Origin: Pseudobdellovibrionaceae bacterium
GTDB lineage: Bacteria; Bdellovibrionota; Bdellovibrionia; Bdellovibrionales; UBA1609
Reading direction: 5' to 3'
Length of the DNA stretch: 64,000 bases
Assembly: GCA_018663505.1 (NCBI GenBank)
Contig: JABJQG010000071.1
Coordinates: forward strand, 1-64,000
In this document: one piece after another, positions 36,586 to 46,909 of the stretch
Layout of the letters: each line of letters opens with the position of its first letter
Position numbering within the stretch: the stretch's first letter is position 1
The notes under the pieces: generated by a model
Database searches by the model: none
Told to the model about the DNA's origin: nothing
What the model saw: only the letters and a program-made list of their open reading frames with translations
Position numbers and translations under genes: made by a program

Positions 36586-36821
36586 AGGTACGGACACACC
36601 TTGGTGTCTACACCATGTTAATTTTAGTTTCACACAAAGAACCATACAATAATTATTTAGTACTTGTCCAAGTCAGAGTAACAAAACTATAATCAGTTCT
36701 TTTTTTAAAAGTAAATCTTGCTAAAGGCGCTATCTCTTTATTCATTGTTATAAGGCCCGAAAGCAGGTGAATATTTGAAATATCTATGACACCCTGTGGT
36801 CACCAAGGTGTGTCCGTACCT
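36586..36821. repeat. 236-bp element bounded by a perfect 21-bp inverted repeat
   Basis: The left arm (36586-36606) and right arm (36801-36821) are perfect reverse complements; the arm starts AGGTACGGACACACC. The 194-bp interior is AT-rich and not coding. The left end abuts the arsC start and the right arm reaches into the stop codon of radD, so the element fills the whole gap between these genes. It looks like a MITE-type insertion. Confidence 0.75.
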
Positions 36822-38556
36822 AGAATTCTTCAGCGAAGATTTTTTCCGTGATTTTCCAAAATTTCCCTTGTTTTCTGGCTATCACATACGAGGGCATTCG
36901 GAAGTTCTCTTGGGCTTTCACCACTTGATCCACAGATTTTATATTCATTCTTAATTCTGGTTTTTTCATATGCGATCTTAAGAAATTAATATTAAATTTT
37001 TTAATACTGCTTTGATTATTTAAATAATGGTATTCTGCTAAATGCTGAGCATCATAGTCGTAATACTTAATCTCTAAAAATGGGTTGCCATTTTTATCCG
37101 AACGTTCCAGCATTTCAATGGAGTCTGGAGTGAGTACATGTGCATTTTTAGAGAGTCTGGCTTGTTTTAGTTTAGCGTCCGCATCGATGAGAACATTGCC
37201 ACAGCTGGTACACTCACGTGCTGTAATATCATTTTGCTCAGAACACTTGTTGCACACTTTAAATCTAAAACGATAACCGCAAGGCTGGAACTCGAATGTG
37301 TCGGGGTCTTGTACCCCACCACGACATTTTCTTCCAAAGTGTTCTACTACCTCACCGAACTCATCCATCTTGCCCCAGAAATCATTAACAAAACCACAGT
37401 CTGGGCAAGTCACTTGCACTGCAACAGAATCTGAAGTTGTTTTTTTATCACTAATCTCTGGACTGTAAATATCATGTCCCATGCCTGTGTAGTCCAAAAC
37501 AAAGCATTCTTTTTTATTATCATCTAAGCGCAAACCACGTCCAATGATCTGTTGATACAAACTAACAGATTCTGTGGGTCGTAATATAGCAATTACATCC
37601 ACATGTGGGGCATCAAACCCTGTGGTTAATACAGATACATTAACCAAATACTTAAACTTCTTTTGTTTAAAATCTTCAATAATACGATCTCTCTCACTAT
37701 CCTCAGTCTCGCCAATAACAATACGAGCTTCACCTTTAGGGAGACACTCTAGAATCTCTTGAGCATGCTTGACTGTACTACTAAATATCATGACCCCTTT
37801 TCGGTGATAAGTTTCCGAAATATCAACAATATTTTTTACTATAAGTGGAGTTAGTCGCCTTTGTTGCTTTAATAGTTCCTCTACTTGGGCCGTAGTATAA
37901 GATCTATTCCCCTCTGTGAGTTCAGAAAAATCATAACAAGTCACAGGTATATCCACCGTGACCGGAGGTGTAAGATACTTGTGTTGAATCATATACTGCA
38001 ATGAAAGTTCAAATACACATTGTTTAAAAAAGCGATGTTCTTGGGTTTGTACAACTCCTAGATGATTGTAATTATATATCCACCCTACACCTAATCGATA
38101 TGGGGTTGCCGTTAATCCTAAAATACAAATATTCTTATTATTCTCTCTAAGAGCTTTTGTTACTTTTCCATACTGAGTGTCCGTTTCCAAACTAACCCGA
38201 TGACATTCATCAATTATGAGAAGGGTAAAATCATTAAAAAAACTGAGGTCAGCTTTGGCCACAGATTGAATACTACCAAAGATCACTTTTTGCTTGGATT
38301 CTTTTCGGTTAAGTCCTGCTGAGTATACACCGGCTTCAATACCATAACTTTCAAATTTTAAGTGATTTTGTTCCACAAGTTCTTTTACGTGAGCTAACAC
38401 TAAAACTCGCCCCTGTGCAACTCTGGCAAGCTCGGCAATCACCAAACTTTTCCCAGATCCTGTAGGCAAAACGATCACCGCTGGATCTCGTTTCTTCTTA
38501 AAATATTTGATAGTATTATCAACCGCTTCTTGTTGATAGCTGCGAAGTTTAAACAT
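36820..38556 (-). CDS. radD: Helicase RadD (YejH)
   Basis: A 578-residue superfamily 2 helicase: PTGSGKS (31-37), DECH (116-119), LTATP, and GRGLRLD motif VI. The C-terminal part has Cys pairs ([27 protein letters not shown]) forming zinc sites, as in E. coli RadD (586 residues), which helps RecA-dependent recombination and repair of double-strand breaks. Its stop codon overlaps the inverted repeat arm. Confidence 0.92.
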   Translation of the reverse strand: MFKLRSYQQEAVDNTIKYFKKKRDPAVIVLPTGSGKSLVIAELARVAQGRVLVLAHVKELVEQNHLKFESYGIEAGVYSAGLNRKESKQKVIFGSIQSVAKADLSFFNDFTLLIIDECHRVSLETDTQYGKVTKALRENNKNICILGLTATPYRLGVGWIYNYNHLGVVQTQEHRFFKQCVFELSLQYMIQHKYLTPPVTVDIPVTCYDFSELTEGNRSYTTAQVEELLKQQRRLTPLIVKNIVDISETYHRKGVMIFSSTVKHAQEILECLPKGEARIVIGETEDSERDRIIEDFKQKKFKYLVNVSVLTTGFDAPHVDVIAILRPTESVSLYQQIIGRGLRLDDNKKECFVLDYTGMGHDIYSPEISDKKTTSDSVAVQVTCPDCGFVNDFWGKMDEFGEVVEHFGRKCRGGVQDPDTFEFQPCGYRFRFKVCNKCSEQNDITARECTSCGNVLIDADAKLKQARLSKNAHVLTPDSIEMLERSDKNGNPFLEIKYYDYDAQHLAEYHYLNNQSSIKKFNINFLRSHMKKPELRMNIKSVDQVVKAQENFRMPSYVIARKQGKFWKITEKIFAEEF

Positions 38557-38609
38557 AAAATGATAATATATATTTAACAGGTTTTGTCACCAAGAAAAAC
38601 TCACCGTCA

Positions 38610-38667
38610 AAAGGTGCCAGGCATCTTTTGCGGATGCAGTGAGTCCCAAAAGTGAGCTGGCACCTTT
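38610..38667. repeat. Palindromic repeat with 11-bp arms
   Basis: Arms AAAGGTGCCAG (38610-38620) and CTGGCACCTTT (38657-38667) pair perfectly and flank an inner CTTTTG/CAAAAG pairing. The right arm reaches into the stop codon of the epimerase gene. It is a variant of the 30638-30692 type. Confidence 0.75.
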
Positions 38668-39520
38668 ACCCCAGCATTTTTGGTAACCAAGCCTCTATCT
38701 CTTCACCCTTAAGACCCAACTTAAGTAAACCTTCACTATTCATAAACCAATCTGAATCTATACCGTATGGCGAGTGAAATTCCTCAGATTCATCATCTGT
38801 TGAAATCATTTTTTCGCCTACATGATTCTCGATAATTTCAATAAATCTTCTTAACTTTATTGGCTTAAAACTGGCGGCATTTAGTGGTCCTTCAAAACTA
38901 GAATCAAATAGTGCTGTAAGTACTTCTGCTGCAAAATCAGATGTAATAAATGTTATGTTGGCATCTAAATTTGGGAAGTATATAGGCTGTTTGTTTTTAA
39001 TCCGCTTAATATGAAACTTAAACCTTTCCGTATAGTCATCGTGACCAATTACAATAGGAAAGCGGACAGAAACCACAGGGAATTTTGCATAACGATAAAA
39101 TCCCACCTCAGCTTGTCTTTTGGCTTCCGCATAGTTACTGGAACTCGTTTCTAGTTTGTCTACCAAATGCTTGCTGGGGTCAAAATCAGCCTCTCTAAGG
39201 TTTTCCCCAGGCTTATACACAGATTTTGATGATGTAAAAATATATCTTTTAGTTTTCCCGTAAAAAACATCACATGCTGTCTTTGCCATATCGAAATCAA
39301 AACAAATTTGATCGTAAACCACATCCCAAGATTGGCCTGCAATGGCCTGATCAAAAGCTTCTTTGTCATTACGATCACACTTGATCCTACTTACACGATC
39401 TGCAAAACCATCATCTACATTACCACGATTTAACAATGTAACTGTGTGATTTTTCTCCAATAACCGGGCTGTTAACTTTTTACCAAAAAAGCGGTTTCCA
39501 CCTAATATTAAAACATTCAT
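38666..39520 (-). CDS. NAD-dependent epimerase/dehydratase
   Basis: A 284-residue extended SDR. The Rossmann motif GGNRFFGKKL (about 6-15), FTSSKSVYKPG, and YAEAKRQAE (YxxxK) are in place, and the C-terminal domain fits atypical SDRs near CSP41-like proteins. The ATG at 39520 has GGAG upstream; a GTG three codons earlier is the alternative. Follows the nitrobindin-like gene by 16 bp, so probably in the same operon. Confidence 0.78.
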   Translation of the reverse strand: MNVLILGGNRFFGKKLTARLLEKNHTVTLLNRGNVDDGFADRVSRIKCDRNDKEAFDQAIAGQSWDVVYDQICFDFDMAKTACDVFYGKTKRYIFTSSKSVYKPGENLREADFDPSKHLVDKLETSSSNYAEAKRQAEVGFYRYAKFPVVSVRFPIVIGHDDYTERFKFHIKRIKNKQPIYFPNLDANITFITSDFAAEVLTALFDSSFEGPLNAASFKPIKLRRFIEIIENHVGEKMISTDDESEEFHSPYGIDSDWFMNSEGLLKLGLKGEEIEAWLPKMLG

Positions 39521-39536
39521 TATATTCACTCCAACC

Positions 39537-40100
39537 CTACAACAACCGTCTCATTACATTTTTCTCTGTATGATGAAAAATATCATTTTGGTTTTTAATT
39601 TTTATTTGAGTGTCTTCATCATATGAGAATGAGTTTTCATCTATCTGAGCAATTTCAATTTCATAAGAAACACTTTTAAACTCTTCATCAAGAAACTTAT
39701 TAGAACAAATGCCATATGTTTCTGACCCTAACTTGGCCTCCACTTTAAACTTTTTCGCATCTGAGCTGGAAGTCCCACCAGCGTTTACACTAATACCTCT
39801 GGGTACAATAAAGCTTTTGAGAACTTGTTTATCCTGAGAATCCCAGATCCAATAGCCCACTTCTTCATGAAAGGGATCAGTACTCCCCTCCTCCCAAGCC
39901 ATAGTTTTATATCTCAAGGCAAAGAGAACTTGTTCGTGGTTTGCCACATCCCCAATGGGCTCAAAAGTCATTTCTTGTTTAAATTTTGTATTCTCTACAT
40001 TTCGATCTGGATCAGGAGCACGATTTTCTCCACTACATTCACTTCCGTTATCCCAACACCCTATTAGAAATGCCAAAGGTCCATATTCTTCATTACTCAT
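39537..40100 (-). CDS. Nitrobindin/THAP4-like heme-binding beta-barrel protein
   Basis: A 187-residue protein; PLAFLIGCW, EVGYW and the strand-rich body match the nitrobindin/FABP-like beta-barrel family, which binds heme or a small ligand. HEEVGYW holds a conserved His. First gene of a pair with the epimerase. Confidence 0.75.
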   Translation of the reverse strand: MSNEEYGPLAFLIGCWDNGSECSGENRAPDPDRNVENTKFKQEMTFEPIGDVANHEQVLFALRYKTMAWEEGSTDPFHEEVGYWIWDSQDKQVLKSFIVPRGISVNAGGTSSSDAKKFKVEAKLGSETYGICSNKFLDEEFKSVSYEIEIAQIDENSFSYDEDTQIKIKNQNDIFHHTEKNVMRRLL

Positions 40101-40194
40101 GATTATCTCCTTATTGTTTCGGTGGGTATATTACCATATAACTATAAAAACTTTTAATGAAAATATATCTTATATCTAGAAAGTCTCAATTTTC

Positions 40195-40734
40195 TTAAAA
40201 AGAAGACCCCGGTGTTTGTAAAAATGAAATTTCAGACTCTGTTGATTTTCTCCCAAGAATCTCATTTCTATGGGGGTAGCGACCAAATTGCTCAATAATT
40301 TTTTTATGTGCCAACTCAAATTTTAAATTATTCTCAAGTCCAGGTTGTGAAAAAAGCCTTACTGCCTCTCCATGGATAAGCAAAGATTCACTATGCATAT
40401 ACGGCATATACAAAAATGCTCTTTGTACTATGGGTAAACTTTGAGCCTCATCGAGCACACTGGCTTCTTGGGACAAAACTAAAGCTAGGTCATCATACTG
40501 GAAAGCCTGAGCCTTATTTCGAAAAATATTACGAGAAAATTGATCTAAGACTAATATCTCGGCTAACCTGCCCTCAACAGTTTTTCTCCATGAAAATAAC
40601 TCACCTCTAATTGCTTGCTTATATGTATCTAAAAATCTGTCTTTTATTTTAATATCTAAATCTAGATTTTTCTTATACCAATCTTCAGCACTAAGCTCAT
40701 CAAACCAAAAATCAAGTACTTTTGCTTTATCCAT
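40195..40734 (-). CDS. DUF924 family protein
   Basis: A 179-residue helical cytosolic protein. VLDFWFDEL, WYKKNLDLD and LAEILVLDQFSRNIFRN mark DUF924, a TPR-like family. The function is unknown. It is a short solo gene between the nitrobindin-like operon and the metallo-beta-lactamase-fold gene. Confidence 0.85.
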   Translation of the reverse strand: MDKAKVLDFWFDELSAEDWYKKNLDLDIKIKDRFLDTYKQAIRGELFSWRKTVEGRLAEILVLDQFSRNIFRNKAQAFQYDDLALVLSQEASVLDEAQSLPIVQRAFLYMPYMHSESLLIHGEAVRLFSQPGLENNLKFELAHKKIIEQFGRYPHRNEILGRKSTESEISFLQTPGSSF

Positions 40735-40792
40735 TACTCACCCCTGTTTAAAATGATAATTCAATATTATATGTGAAAAAATAATATGATAC

Positions 40793-41929
40793 TTACTTTT
40801 TTGCAGGCAACAGATTTTTCCACCAAGGGTTAAATGTATCTAAATTATTCAGATCTATCAACTGGCCAATTTTTGGAGTTAAAAGATTAATGTTTCTTTG
40901 CTCTGCAAATTTTTCGATTTCCTCTATAGGATCATACCAATTATGTAGGGCCATATTAAACATGCCCCAGTGTATGGGTATCATAGCCTTACTCTTTAAA
41001 TCAAAATAAGCTTGAGCTGATTCACTTGGATGCAGATGTACTGGCTTCCACTGATCATCGTATTGGCCATTTTCAATTAATGAAATATCAAATGGACCAA
41101 ATTTTTCACCAATTTCCTTAAAATGAGGCCCATACCCCGAATCTCCACTATAATATATGTTATGTTGATCAGACTTCATAATCCAAGATGCCCATAAAGT
41201 TTTATTTTCATAGGTACTGACGCGTCCAGAAAAATGTTGAGCTGGAGTACAAACAATCTCAATACCCTCCCATAGAGTGCTTTCCCACCAATCCAGTTCT
41301 TGGATACTAGTTTTCTTTATTCCCCAACTCTCTAAATGAGAAGCAATCCCAAGAGGAACAAAAAAATGAACTTCGCTACCTTTAAAAGATGCAATGGTCC
41401 GTGAATCTAAATGGTCATAGTGATCATGTGAAATCACTATAGCATCAATCTTTGGAAGATTCTTTAGCGCAACAACAGGATCTTGAAACCTTTGTACTAA
41501 AAAGTCTACTGGCGAAGCTGAATTTGAAAACACAGGGTCAATCAAAATGATTTTACCATTAATATTTATAAGAAATGTAGAGTGACCAAACCAAATAAGC
41601 TGAACCCCTTCTTTTGCACTAGCAAATTGATTTAAGTCTGGAATGACCTGTGGTATTTTTTCTTTTGGTGTCACTTGGTTCTTGGAAAACAAAAACTCAA
41701 ATAAAATCTTCCATGTATCTACATTTTTTTCAGCTTCAATGATTAAGGACTCTTGAAAGTTTACAAATTTACTTTTTTTCTTATCATAGTTAGGTGATGT
41801 GGATATTTGGCTCAAGTATTTGCCAGATGGATTGGCTCCCAGTCTTGGACGAACTTTTATCCAAAAATAGGAAAAAAATATTATACAGATAACACTTAAA
41901 AATACAAAAATTTTCAACAACATACTCAT
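40793..41929 (-). CDS. Membrane-anchored metallo-beta-lactamase-fold hydrolase
   Basis: A 378-residue protein with an N-terminal membrane anchor (about 3-22) and metallo-beta-lactamase fold: GHSTFLININ, SHDHYDHLD (HxHxDH), YYSGDSGYG and later IPIHWGMF. The pattern matches the UlaG/NAPE-PLD-like group, which hydrolyses phosphodiester or lactone bonds. The substrate cannot be told. The anchor suggests it faces the periplasm. A second Met two codons on is possible as start. Confidence 0.82.
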   Translation of the reverse strand: MSMLLKIFVFLSVICIIFFSYFWIKVRPRLGANPSGKYLSQISTSPNYDKKKSKFVNFQESLIIEAEKNVDTWKILFEFLFSKNQVTPKEKIPQVIPDLNQFASAKEGVQLIWFGHSTFLININGKIILIDPVFSNSASPVDFLVQRFQDPVVALKNLPKIDAIVISHDHYDHLDSRTIASFKGSEVHFFVPLGIASHLESWGIKKTSIQELDWWESTLWEGIEIVCTPAQHFSGRVSTYENKTLWASWIMKSDQHNIYYSGDSGYGPHFKEIGEKFGPFDISLIENGQYDDQWKPVHLHPSESAQAYFDLKSKAMIPIHWGMFNMALHNWYDPIEEIEKFAEQRNINLLTPKIGQLIDLNNLDTFNPWWKNLLPAKK

Positions 41930-41994
41930 CCAACTGTTACTTTAAATATCCATCTAGAGCATCCCTCAAATATACTAAAGCATCAAGATATGTT

Positions 41995-42333
41995 CTAAAT
42001 AAGTTTAGATATATAGGAATGAATAAAATAACCCGCTCCAAGCAGCACCACACCACTTGTATAGCATGTCCAAAAATTTAAATTAAATCTATTAGACAAC
42101 AAAAATGGAACAAAAAAGAGTAACGAGATCGGAACGGCTACAAATACACTTTTAGCATACTCCATGGATTGCTTTGTATCCCCCCACTCCAAATGAGAAA
42201 AAGCCAAAGCTATTAATGTTGTCAGTGGCAAAGCTGTTAAAAATCCAGCCATCCCTATTTTCTTACCTGAAAGCCATGAAACAAAACTAATTAATATTGC
42301 CGCAACAATTACTTTTCCTACAGCTAAAGCCAT
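41995..42333 (-). CDS. GlpM/DUF3147-type inner-membrane protein
   Basis: A 112-residue protein with three to four helices. ISFVSWLSGKKIGMAGFLTALPLTTLIAL is like GlpM, a membrane protein linked to alginate or glycerol metabolism in Pseudomonas. The start has GAGGAG 6 nt upstream; a longer in-frame upstream form adds an unlikely polar stretch. Confidence 0.65.
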   Translation of the reverse strand: MALAVGKVIVAAILISFVSWLSGKKIGMAGFLTALPLTTLIALAFSHLEWGDTKQSMEYAKSVFVAVPISLLFFVPFLLSNRFNLNFWTCYTSGVVLLGAGYFIHSYISKLI

Positions 42334-42649
42334 ATCATTCTCCTCAAGGTATCTCTTAGGCTCAGTATTCAGTGGTCCACAAACTATTGGTAGATATAAC
42401 GCGTTATAGTGTGCTAAAGTCTGAAAATAAGAAAAATGCCTGTTCACCTTTCTGTACTCTTACAGAGTTTCATTTAGACACAACTTATTTTGATTTTTAA
42501 CCTCATACTTGATGTGAAACTAAAATCACTTTAATATTTGACAACTTTACAGTCAAATATTTAGCGGGTAACCTATGAATATTAAGCTATAGAAGCACAT
42601 TAACATCCGTTAATTTAACTAATTAGTTTTTTGACCAATCAGGATTAAA

Positions 42650-43444
42650 ATGAAAGAAAAATTACATGAAATTATTTTTGAAGCAGAAACAAAGGTTGGG
42701 CGACTTTTTGATTTAGTGCTTTTGTGGCTTATCGTTCTTAGTGTTTTAACTGTGATTCTAGAAAGTGTTGAATCTTTAAATCAAAAGTGGCATGCCATTT
42801 TTGATTTCTTAGAATGGGCCTTTACAATACTCTTTACTGTTGAATACCTTATTCGCATATATAGTGTTCAAAAACCAACTCGATATATATTTAGTTTTTT
42901 TGGTCTAATCGATTTAATAGCCATAGTTCCTGGCTACCTAAGCCTTTTTGCTTTTGGAGGTGGCTCACTATTAGTCATCCGTGGATTTCGATTATTAAGA
43001 ATATTCAGGTTACTTAAGCTTGGCCGCTACGTGGGTGAGGCTGAAGTTTTACTATCTGCTATTAAATCCAGCCGATATAAAATAACTGTTTTTATAGTCA
43101 CTGTATTAAGCATGGCCACTACTGTAGGCGCAGCAATTTATTTAATAGAAGGTAAAGAACATGGATTCACAAGTGTGCCACAAGGAATTTACTGGGCCTT
43201 GGTGACCATGACCACCGTAGGCTACGGTGACCTTGCTCCTCAAACATCAATGGGGCAGTTTTTAGCGTCCGTCGTTATGATTATGGGTTATGGGATCATT
43301 GCTGTTCCCACAGGCATCGTTTCTGTAGAGTTAGCTGAAGCTTATAAAAACAAGCCATTAAATACAGAGGCTTGTCCACATTGCTTACTAGAAGGTCACT
43401 CTGCAGATGCTGTATACTGTAGAGTTTGCGGTAACAAGATTTAA
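42650..43444 (+). CDS. Voltage-gated-type K+ channel with C-terminal zinc ribbon
   Basis: A 264-residue channel. Six helices (about 20-40, 55-72, 80-100, 110-128, 145-165, 203-225), an S4-like helix with Arg111, 114, 117 and 120 every third residue, and the selectivity filter TVGYGD (189-194). The pore helix TMTT precedes it. A zinc ribbon with Cys242/245 and Cys257/260 (ACPHC..YCRVCG) ends the protein. The ribbon is unusual for a bacterial Kv-type channel and may gate in response to metal or redox. Confidence 0.85.
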   Translation: MKEKLHEIIFEAETKVGRLFDLVLLWLIVLSVLTVILESVESLNQKWHAIFDFLEWAFTILFTVEYLIRIYSVQKPTRYIFSFFGLIDLIAIVPGYLSLFAFGGGSLLVIRGFRLLRIFRLLKLGRYVGEAEVLLSAIKSSRYKITVFIVTVLSMATTVGAAIYLIEGKEHGFTSVPQGIYWALVTMTTVGYGDLAPQTSMGQFLASVVMIMGYGIIAVPTGIVSVELAEAYKNKPLNTEACPHCLLEGHSADAVYCRVCGNKI

Positions 43445-43553
43445 CTAGCGACTTTAAAAAGTATTTATTACGACCTTATAACTCCAAAATAAGTTCCAAA
43501 GGTTATTGGGCATGATATTATTTTTTGTGAGAAAACCTATAAATTAACTAAAA

Positions 43554-45800
43554 TTATAAACCCTGCACATACTGTGCGTGAGTTGAGATGGTAACCATTT
43601 TTTCTAATACATTTTTTGGCTGTTCCACATCGCTGATAAACTTCTCAAATTCTTTAATCAATTTGACCTTATCTGGCTTATCTTTTGAGCCTGATCCAAT
43701 GTCTGTAAGGTCAATAAAAAACTCATCAAACAGTTGGGAAAAATCCCTAACAATTTCTAGGTTTAAAAACTGTTCGTGATTGTAGATACTGGGGTAGCCT
43801 CCCTTCTGTTTATCAACAGCAAAAGATACTCCTTTCACATTGGTAATTGTTGTGGCCTTTTCACAACCCAACATGCAACCATTTTCTATACTTGGCTTTT
43901 TACAGCCAACTGTCCTTTGAAAAAAGCACTGCCGACTAGTCATTAGTAACACCGGATGATAAATGCTATATAACAGTTTAAAGTTTTTAGGTGGAACTAT
44001 ATTTTTAATCTGATTGGCATTGATCTCATTAGAAATAAAAGCGCCAGAACAGTTGAGTGCCTCCTTTAACGTCACAAGTGCATGAGAATTAGTTGTGTTG
44101 AGAAAAGGACCCGCTACCCAATCAATGCCCAGCTCAAAGGCTTTATAAGCTATACCTGTATTATTTGAAACAATTCTTGTAGGTCGAACAACTTCTAATA
44201 ATTTTATTGCTTCTTCATAGTCCTTTCCAATAAGTACTGCGGGAAACCAGGGTATTAATTGAGAATTTCGCTGAAGGAGCTCAATATTTTTAGTGCAATC
44301 TTTCTTGAAACTTTCAGGTAGCTTAAAATAGATATGAGCATCAGTAAGTTCACAAAGTTGTACATCCTTTTCTTCACTAATCAAAATGGATAAAGAAAGA
44401 GGTGTATCTGGCTTAGTATTTTTTACAAACTTAGGTACCTCAACTTGTGGAATCATTTCTATGGACCCATTTAATAAACAGGCCAATTTATTTTTCATAA
44501 TCGTGAGTTCTTTAAATGGAATAATTAGTTGCTCATCAAACTGTGTAAAATCAAATGAAGCCTGGGCATAGGATCTATTGTTAATATTCTTAAATCTTTT
44601 AGTTAATGCATCTGCAGTCAATGGAGCATCCAAGGCGGTGGATAAATTCATTGATGACTTAACTGAAAAATTATCGCTGCTTGTAATTACTTGAATTCTC
44701 AGTGGTTCACCTAATTGAGCAGTAAAACTAATCTCAAGATCCTCTTTGGCAATACTTAGATTTTTGATTTTATGAGCAAGAGTAGTTCCAAGCACTTTTC
44801 TGTCTTCGTATAACTCATTTTTGACATCGCACTTTTGAGTTTCAGATGCGGCACCGCTTTTCTCTAGGGCATGTTTAGCACTATAGTCTCGTGGACTATC
44901 TATAAACATATCTTTAGACAGTTTTCCTTTTAAAAAGGAATTGGTAAAACTCCGGTTAAATACTTTATGTAAATTAGAATCATCACCCACTAGTTTACCA
45001 GAATCTATAAAGCTATTAATTTGCTTACGCCAAGTATCAACCACTGTGTATACATATTGAGCTCCCTTAATTCGACCTTCTACCTTAAGTGAATCTACTT
45101 GCGCATCTACTAATTCCGGTAAATCAAAATATGCAGAGTTATCCTTAAGGTTAAGTGGGTATCTATTACCAGCTTCTGTTTCAACATACTCATCACGACA
45201 AGCCTGACTACATCGACCACGATTACCAGAGTTTCCTACACTTACTGAGCTTGAGTAACATTGACCTGAAAAAGAGATACATAAAGCGCCATGCACAAAG
45301 ACTTCTGTCAACATGTTATGCTTATGGGCCAACGCTGTTAAATTTTTTATTTCTGGTAAATTTAACTCTCTAGATAAATTGACTCGAGACGCACCTATTT
45401 TATCTAAAAACAAAATCTGCCCTTCATTGTGCGTTGTCATTTGCGTGGATGCATGAATATATAAAGTTGGAAAATACTTTTTTACAATATTAAAAACTCC
45501 CAAATCTTGTACAATAATACCGTCCACACCACTGTTAACAATTTGGTTAAGTAATTTCACCAATACTGGGGTTTCATACTCTAATATAACTACATTAAGA
45601 GTCAGAAAAACTTCACAGTCATACTTGTGGGCTAAGCGGATTACTCCATTAAGCTCATCAAGAGACAGGTTTGCGGCACGATTTCTGGCATTAAATACAT
45701 CTAACCCACAATACACAGCATTAGCCCCTGCTACAATTGCAGCTTTTATGGCCTCAACATCTCCTCCAGGAGCTAATAATTCAATTTTTCTACTCATCAT
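43554..45800 (-). CDS. rlhA: U32-family protein, RlhA/YdcP-type
   Basis: A roughly 748-residue protein. The N-terminal (beta/alpha)8-like U32 domain has HASTQ, NLSRELNLP, FVHGALCISFSGQC and GRCSQACR, with the Cys cluster typical of YhbU, YegQ and RlhA. The C-terminal half contains a second Cys-rich region (CFFQRTVGC, NGCMLGCEKA), as in YdcP/RlhA, which hydroxylates 23S rRNA C2501. It is longer than E. coli RlhA (653). The first of two adjacent ATGs is used; the upstream extension starting TTG at 45851 lacks a site. Confidence 0.78.
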   Translation of the reverse strand: MMSRKIELLAPGGDVEAIKAAIVAGANAVYCGLDVFNARNRAANLSLDELNGVIRLAHKYDCEVFLTLNVVILEYETPVLVKLLNQIVNSGVDGIIVQDLGVFNIVKKYFPTLYIHASTQMTTHNEGQILFLDKIGASRVNLSRELNLPEIKNLTALAHKHNMLTEVFVHGALCISFSGQCYSSSVSVGNSGNRGRCSQACRDEYVETEAGNRYPLNLKDNSAYFDLPELVDAQVDSLKVEGRIKGAQYVYTVVDTWRKQINSFIDSGKLVGDDSNLHKVFNRSFTNSFLKGKLSKDMFIDSPRDYSAKHALEKSGAASETQKCDVKNELYEDRKVLGTTLAHKIKNLSIAKEDLEISFTAQLGEPLRIQVITSSDNFSVKSSMNLSTALDAPLTADALTKRFKNINNRSYAQASFDFTQFDEQLIIPFKELTIMKNKLACLLNGSIEMIPQVEVPKFVKNTKPDTPLSLSILISEEKDVQLCELTDAHIYFKLPESFKKDCTKNIELLQRNSQLIPWFPAVLIGKDYEEAIKLLEVVRPTRIVSNNTGIAYKAFELGIDWVAGPFLNTTNSHALVTLKEALNCSGAFISNEINANQIKNIVPPKNFKLLYSIYHPVLLMTSRQCFFQRTVGCKKPSIENGCMLGCEKATTITNVKGVSFAVDKQKGGYPSIYNHEQFLNLEIVRDFSQLFDEFFIDLTDIGSGSKDKPDKVKLIKEFEKFISDVEQPKNVLEKMVTISTHAQYVQGL

Positions 45801-46090
45801 GGGTCGCTTTCTGAATTCAGTGACTCTACTTATGTTAAAAAAGCCTGCCAAGCTAAAAACACTAGTGGAGTTAAATTAAATAGGTGGTCAACCCAAGATA
45901 AATCGTACGGCTAGTGAGCCATATGGCTCTACTTGAAAACTACATGAGATTTAAGTGATCTTGAACATTAGGATCTCTTTATGCTCTTTCAATTAATGAT
46001 AATTAAGACCAGTATTCCAGGTAACTACATGACTTTCTTGTCTCTGGATTAATATAATTTAAGTATAAAGTCTGAAAAGGTATTCAACTT

Positions 46091-46600
46091 ATGAAAAAGC
46101 TAATTATAATTCTCGTTTGGGTCATCTTAACTGGATTTATTTTTTTAGCCATCGAAGGAAATGACATGAAAGAAATTCGCACAGAAATAGAAATTGCCGC
46201 TCCACCAACAAAAGTTTGGAGTATTCTCACAGACATAGACAAATGGCAAGAGTGGAGCCCTGTAATTAATAAATCCAAAGGTACAGCTACTCTAGGCTCA
46301 AAACTTGATATAACCATGTGTGGAAAAGAAAAGGGCACCGATGGCCCTAGATATTACCCTAAAATTACAAAACTTGATAAAGATAAACTACTTCAATGGA
46401 GTGCTAAAATGATGGCCGGGTTCATTATGACCAACGGCAAAATTTTAAAACTTGAGGAAACCAGTACTGGGACAAAGCTTATTCATAAAGAAACTTTCAG
46501 CGGTATGATGGTACCCATGATGTGGAGCCATATGGAAAAGGGTGTTCCTCCAATGCTCAATTCTATGAATGAAGCTTTAAAGGAATACGCGGAAAAGTAA
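46091..46600 (+). CDS. SRPBCC-family protein (START-like ligand-binding)
   Basis: A 169-residue protein with N-terminal hydrophobic anchor (LIIILVWVILTGFIFLA). The SRPBCC fold shows IEIAAPPTKVWSILTDIDKWQEWSP and ends in MEKGVPPMLNSMNEALKEY. Probably binds a hydrophobic ligand. The anchor suggests membrane attachment. It lies upstream of a 309-bp gap. Confidence 0.8.
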   Translation: MKKLIIILVWVILTGFIFLAIEGNDMKEIRTEIEIAAPPTKVWSILTDIDKWQEWSPVINKSKGTATLGSKLDITMCGKEKGTDGPRYYPKITKLDKDKLLQWSAKMMAGFIMTNGKILKLEETSTGTKLIHKETFSGMMVPMMWSHMEKGVPPMLNSMNEALKEYAEK

Positions 46601-46909
46601 TTATACCCACTAAAGAAAAACGCTGTGTTGATTTTCAAATTGCCATATTTTGATTTCAAGATCTAATCACAAAGTAATCAAGCTCATGTAAAATCATAGG
46701 CTCTATCACCTAGACAAAGAGCTTGAACATTTGCTCAAACTACATAATTTTGTGACTAAATACCATATAAATATCTGTATATTCTTACTTTTAGGCACCC
46801 ATACTTTTAAGAGAAATGAAGACGAAGGTATTATTAGTAGTAGTTTTTAATACACATCGATAACATATTACTCTACCATTTTGTTTAGAACTAAAGGTGA
46901 GGTCAGAAT
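46601..46909. other. Non-coding gap with a weak inverted repeat
   Basis: A 309-bp gap between two genes on the same strand. It contains an 8-bp inverted repeat, TCAAGCTC (46678-46685) and GAGCTTGA (46719-46726), and nothing else I can name. The gap must hold the promoter of the lipoprotein gene. Confidence 0.4.

Noticed and set aside
36573-36599. N-terminal extension of ArsC
   Set aside because: It would begin inside the 21-bp inverted repeat and lacks a ribosome site; the Met at 36572 has GGAGG 6 nt upstream and gives normal family length.
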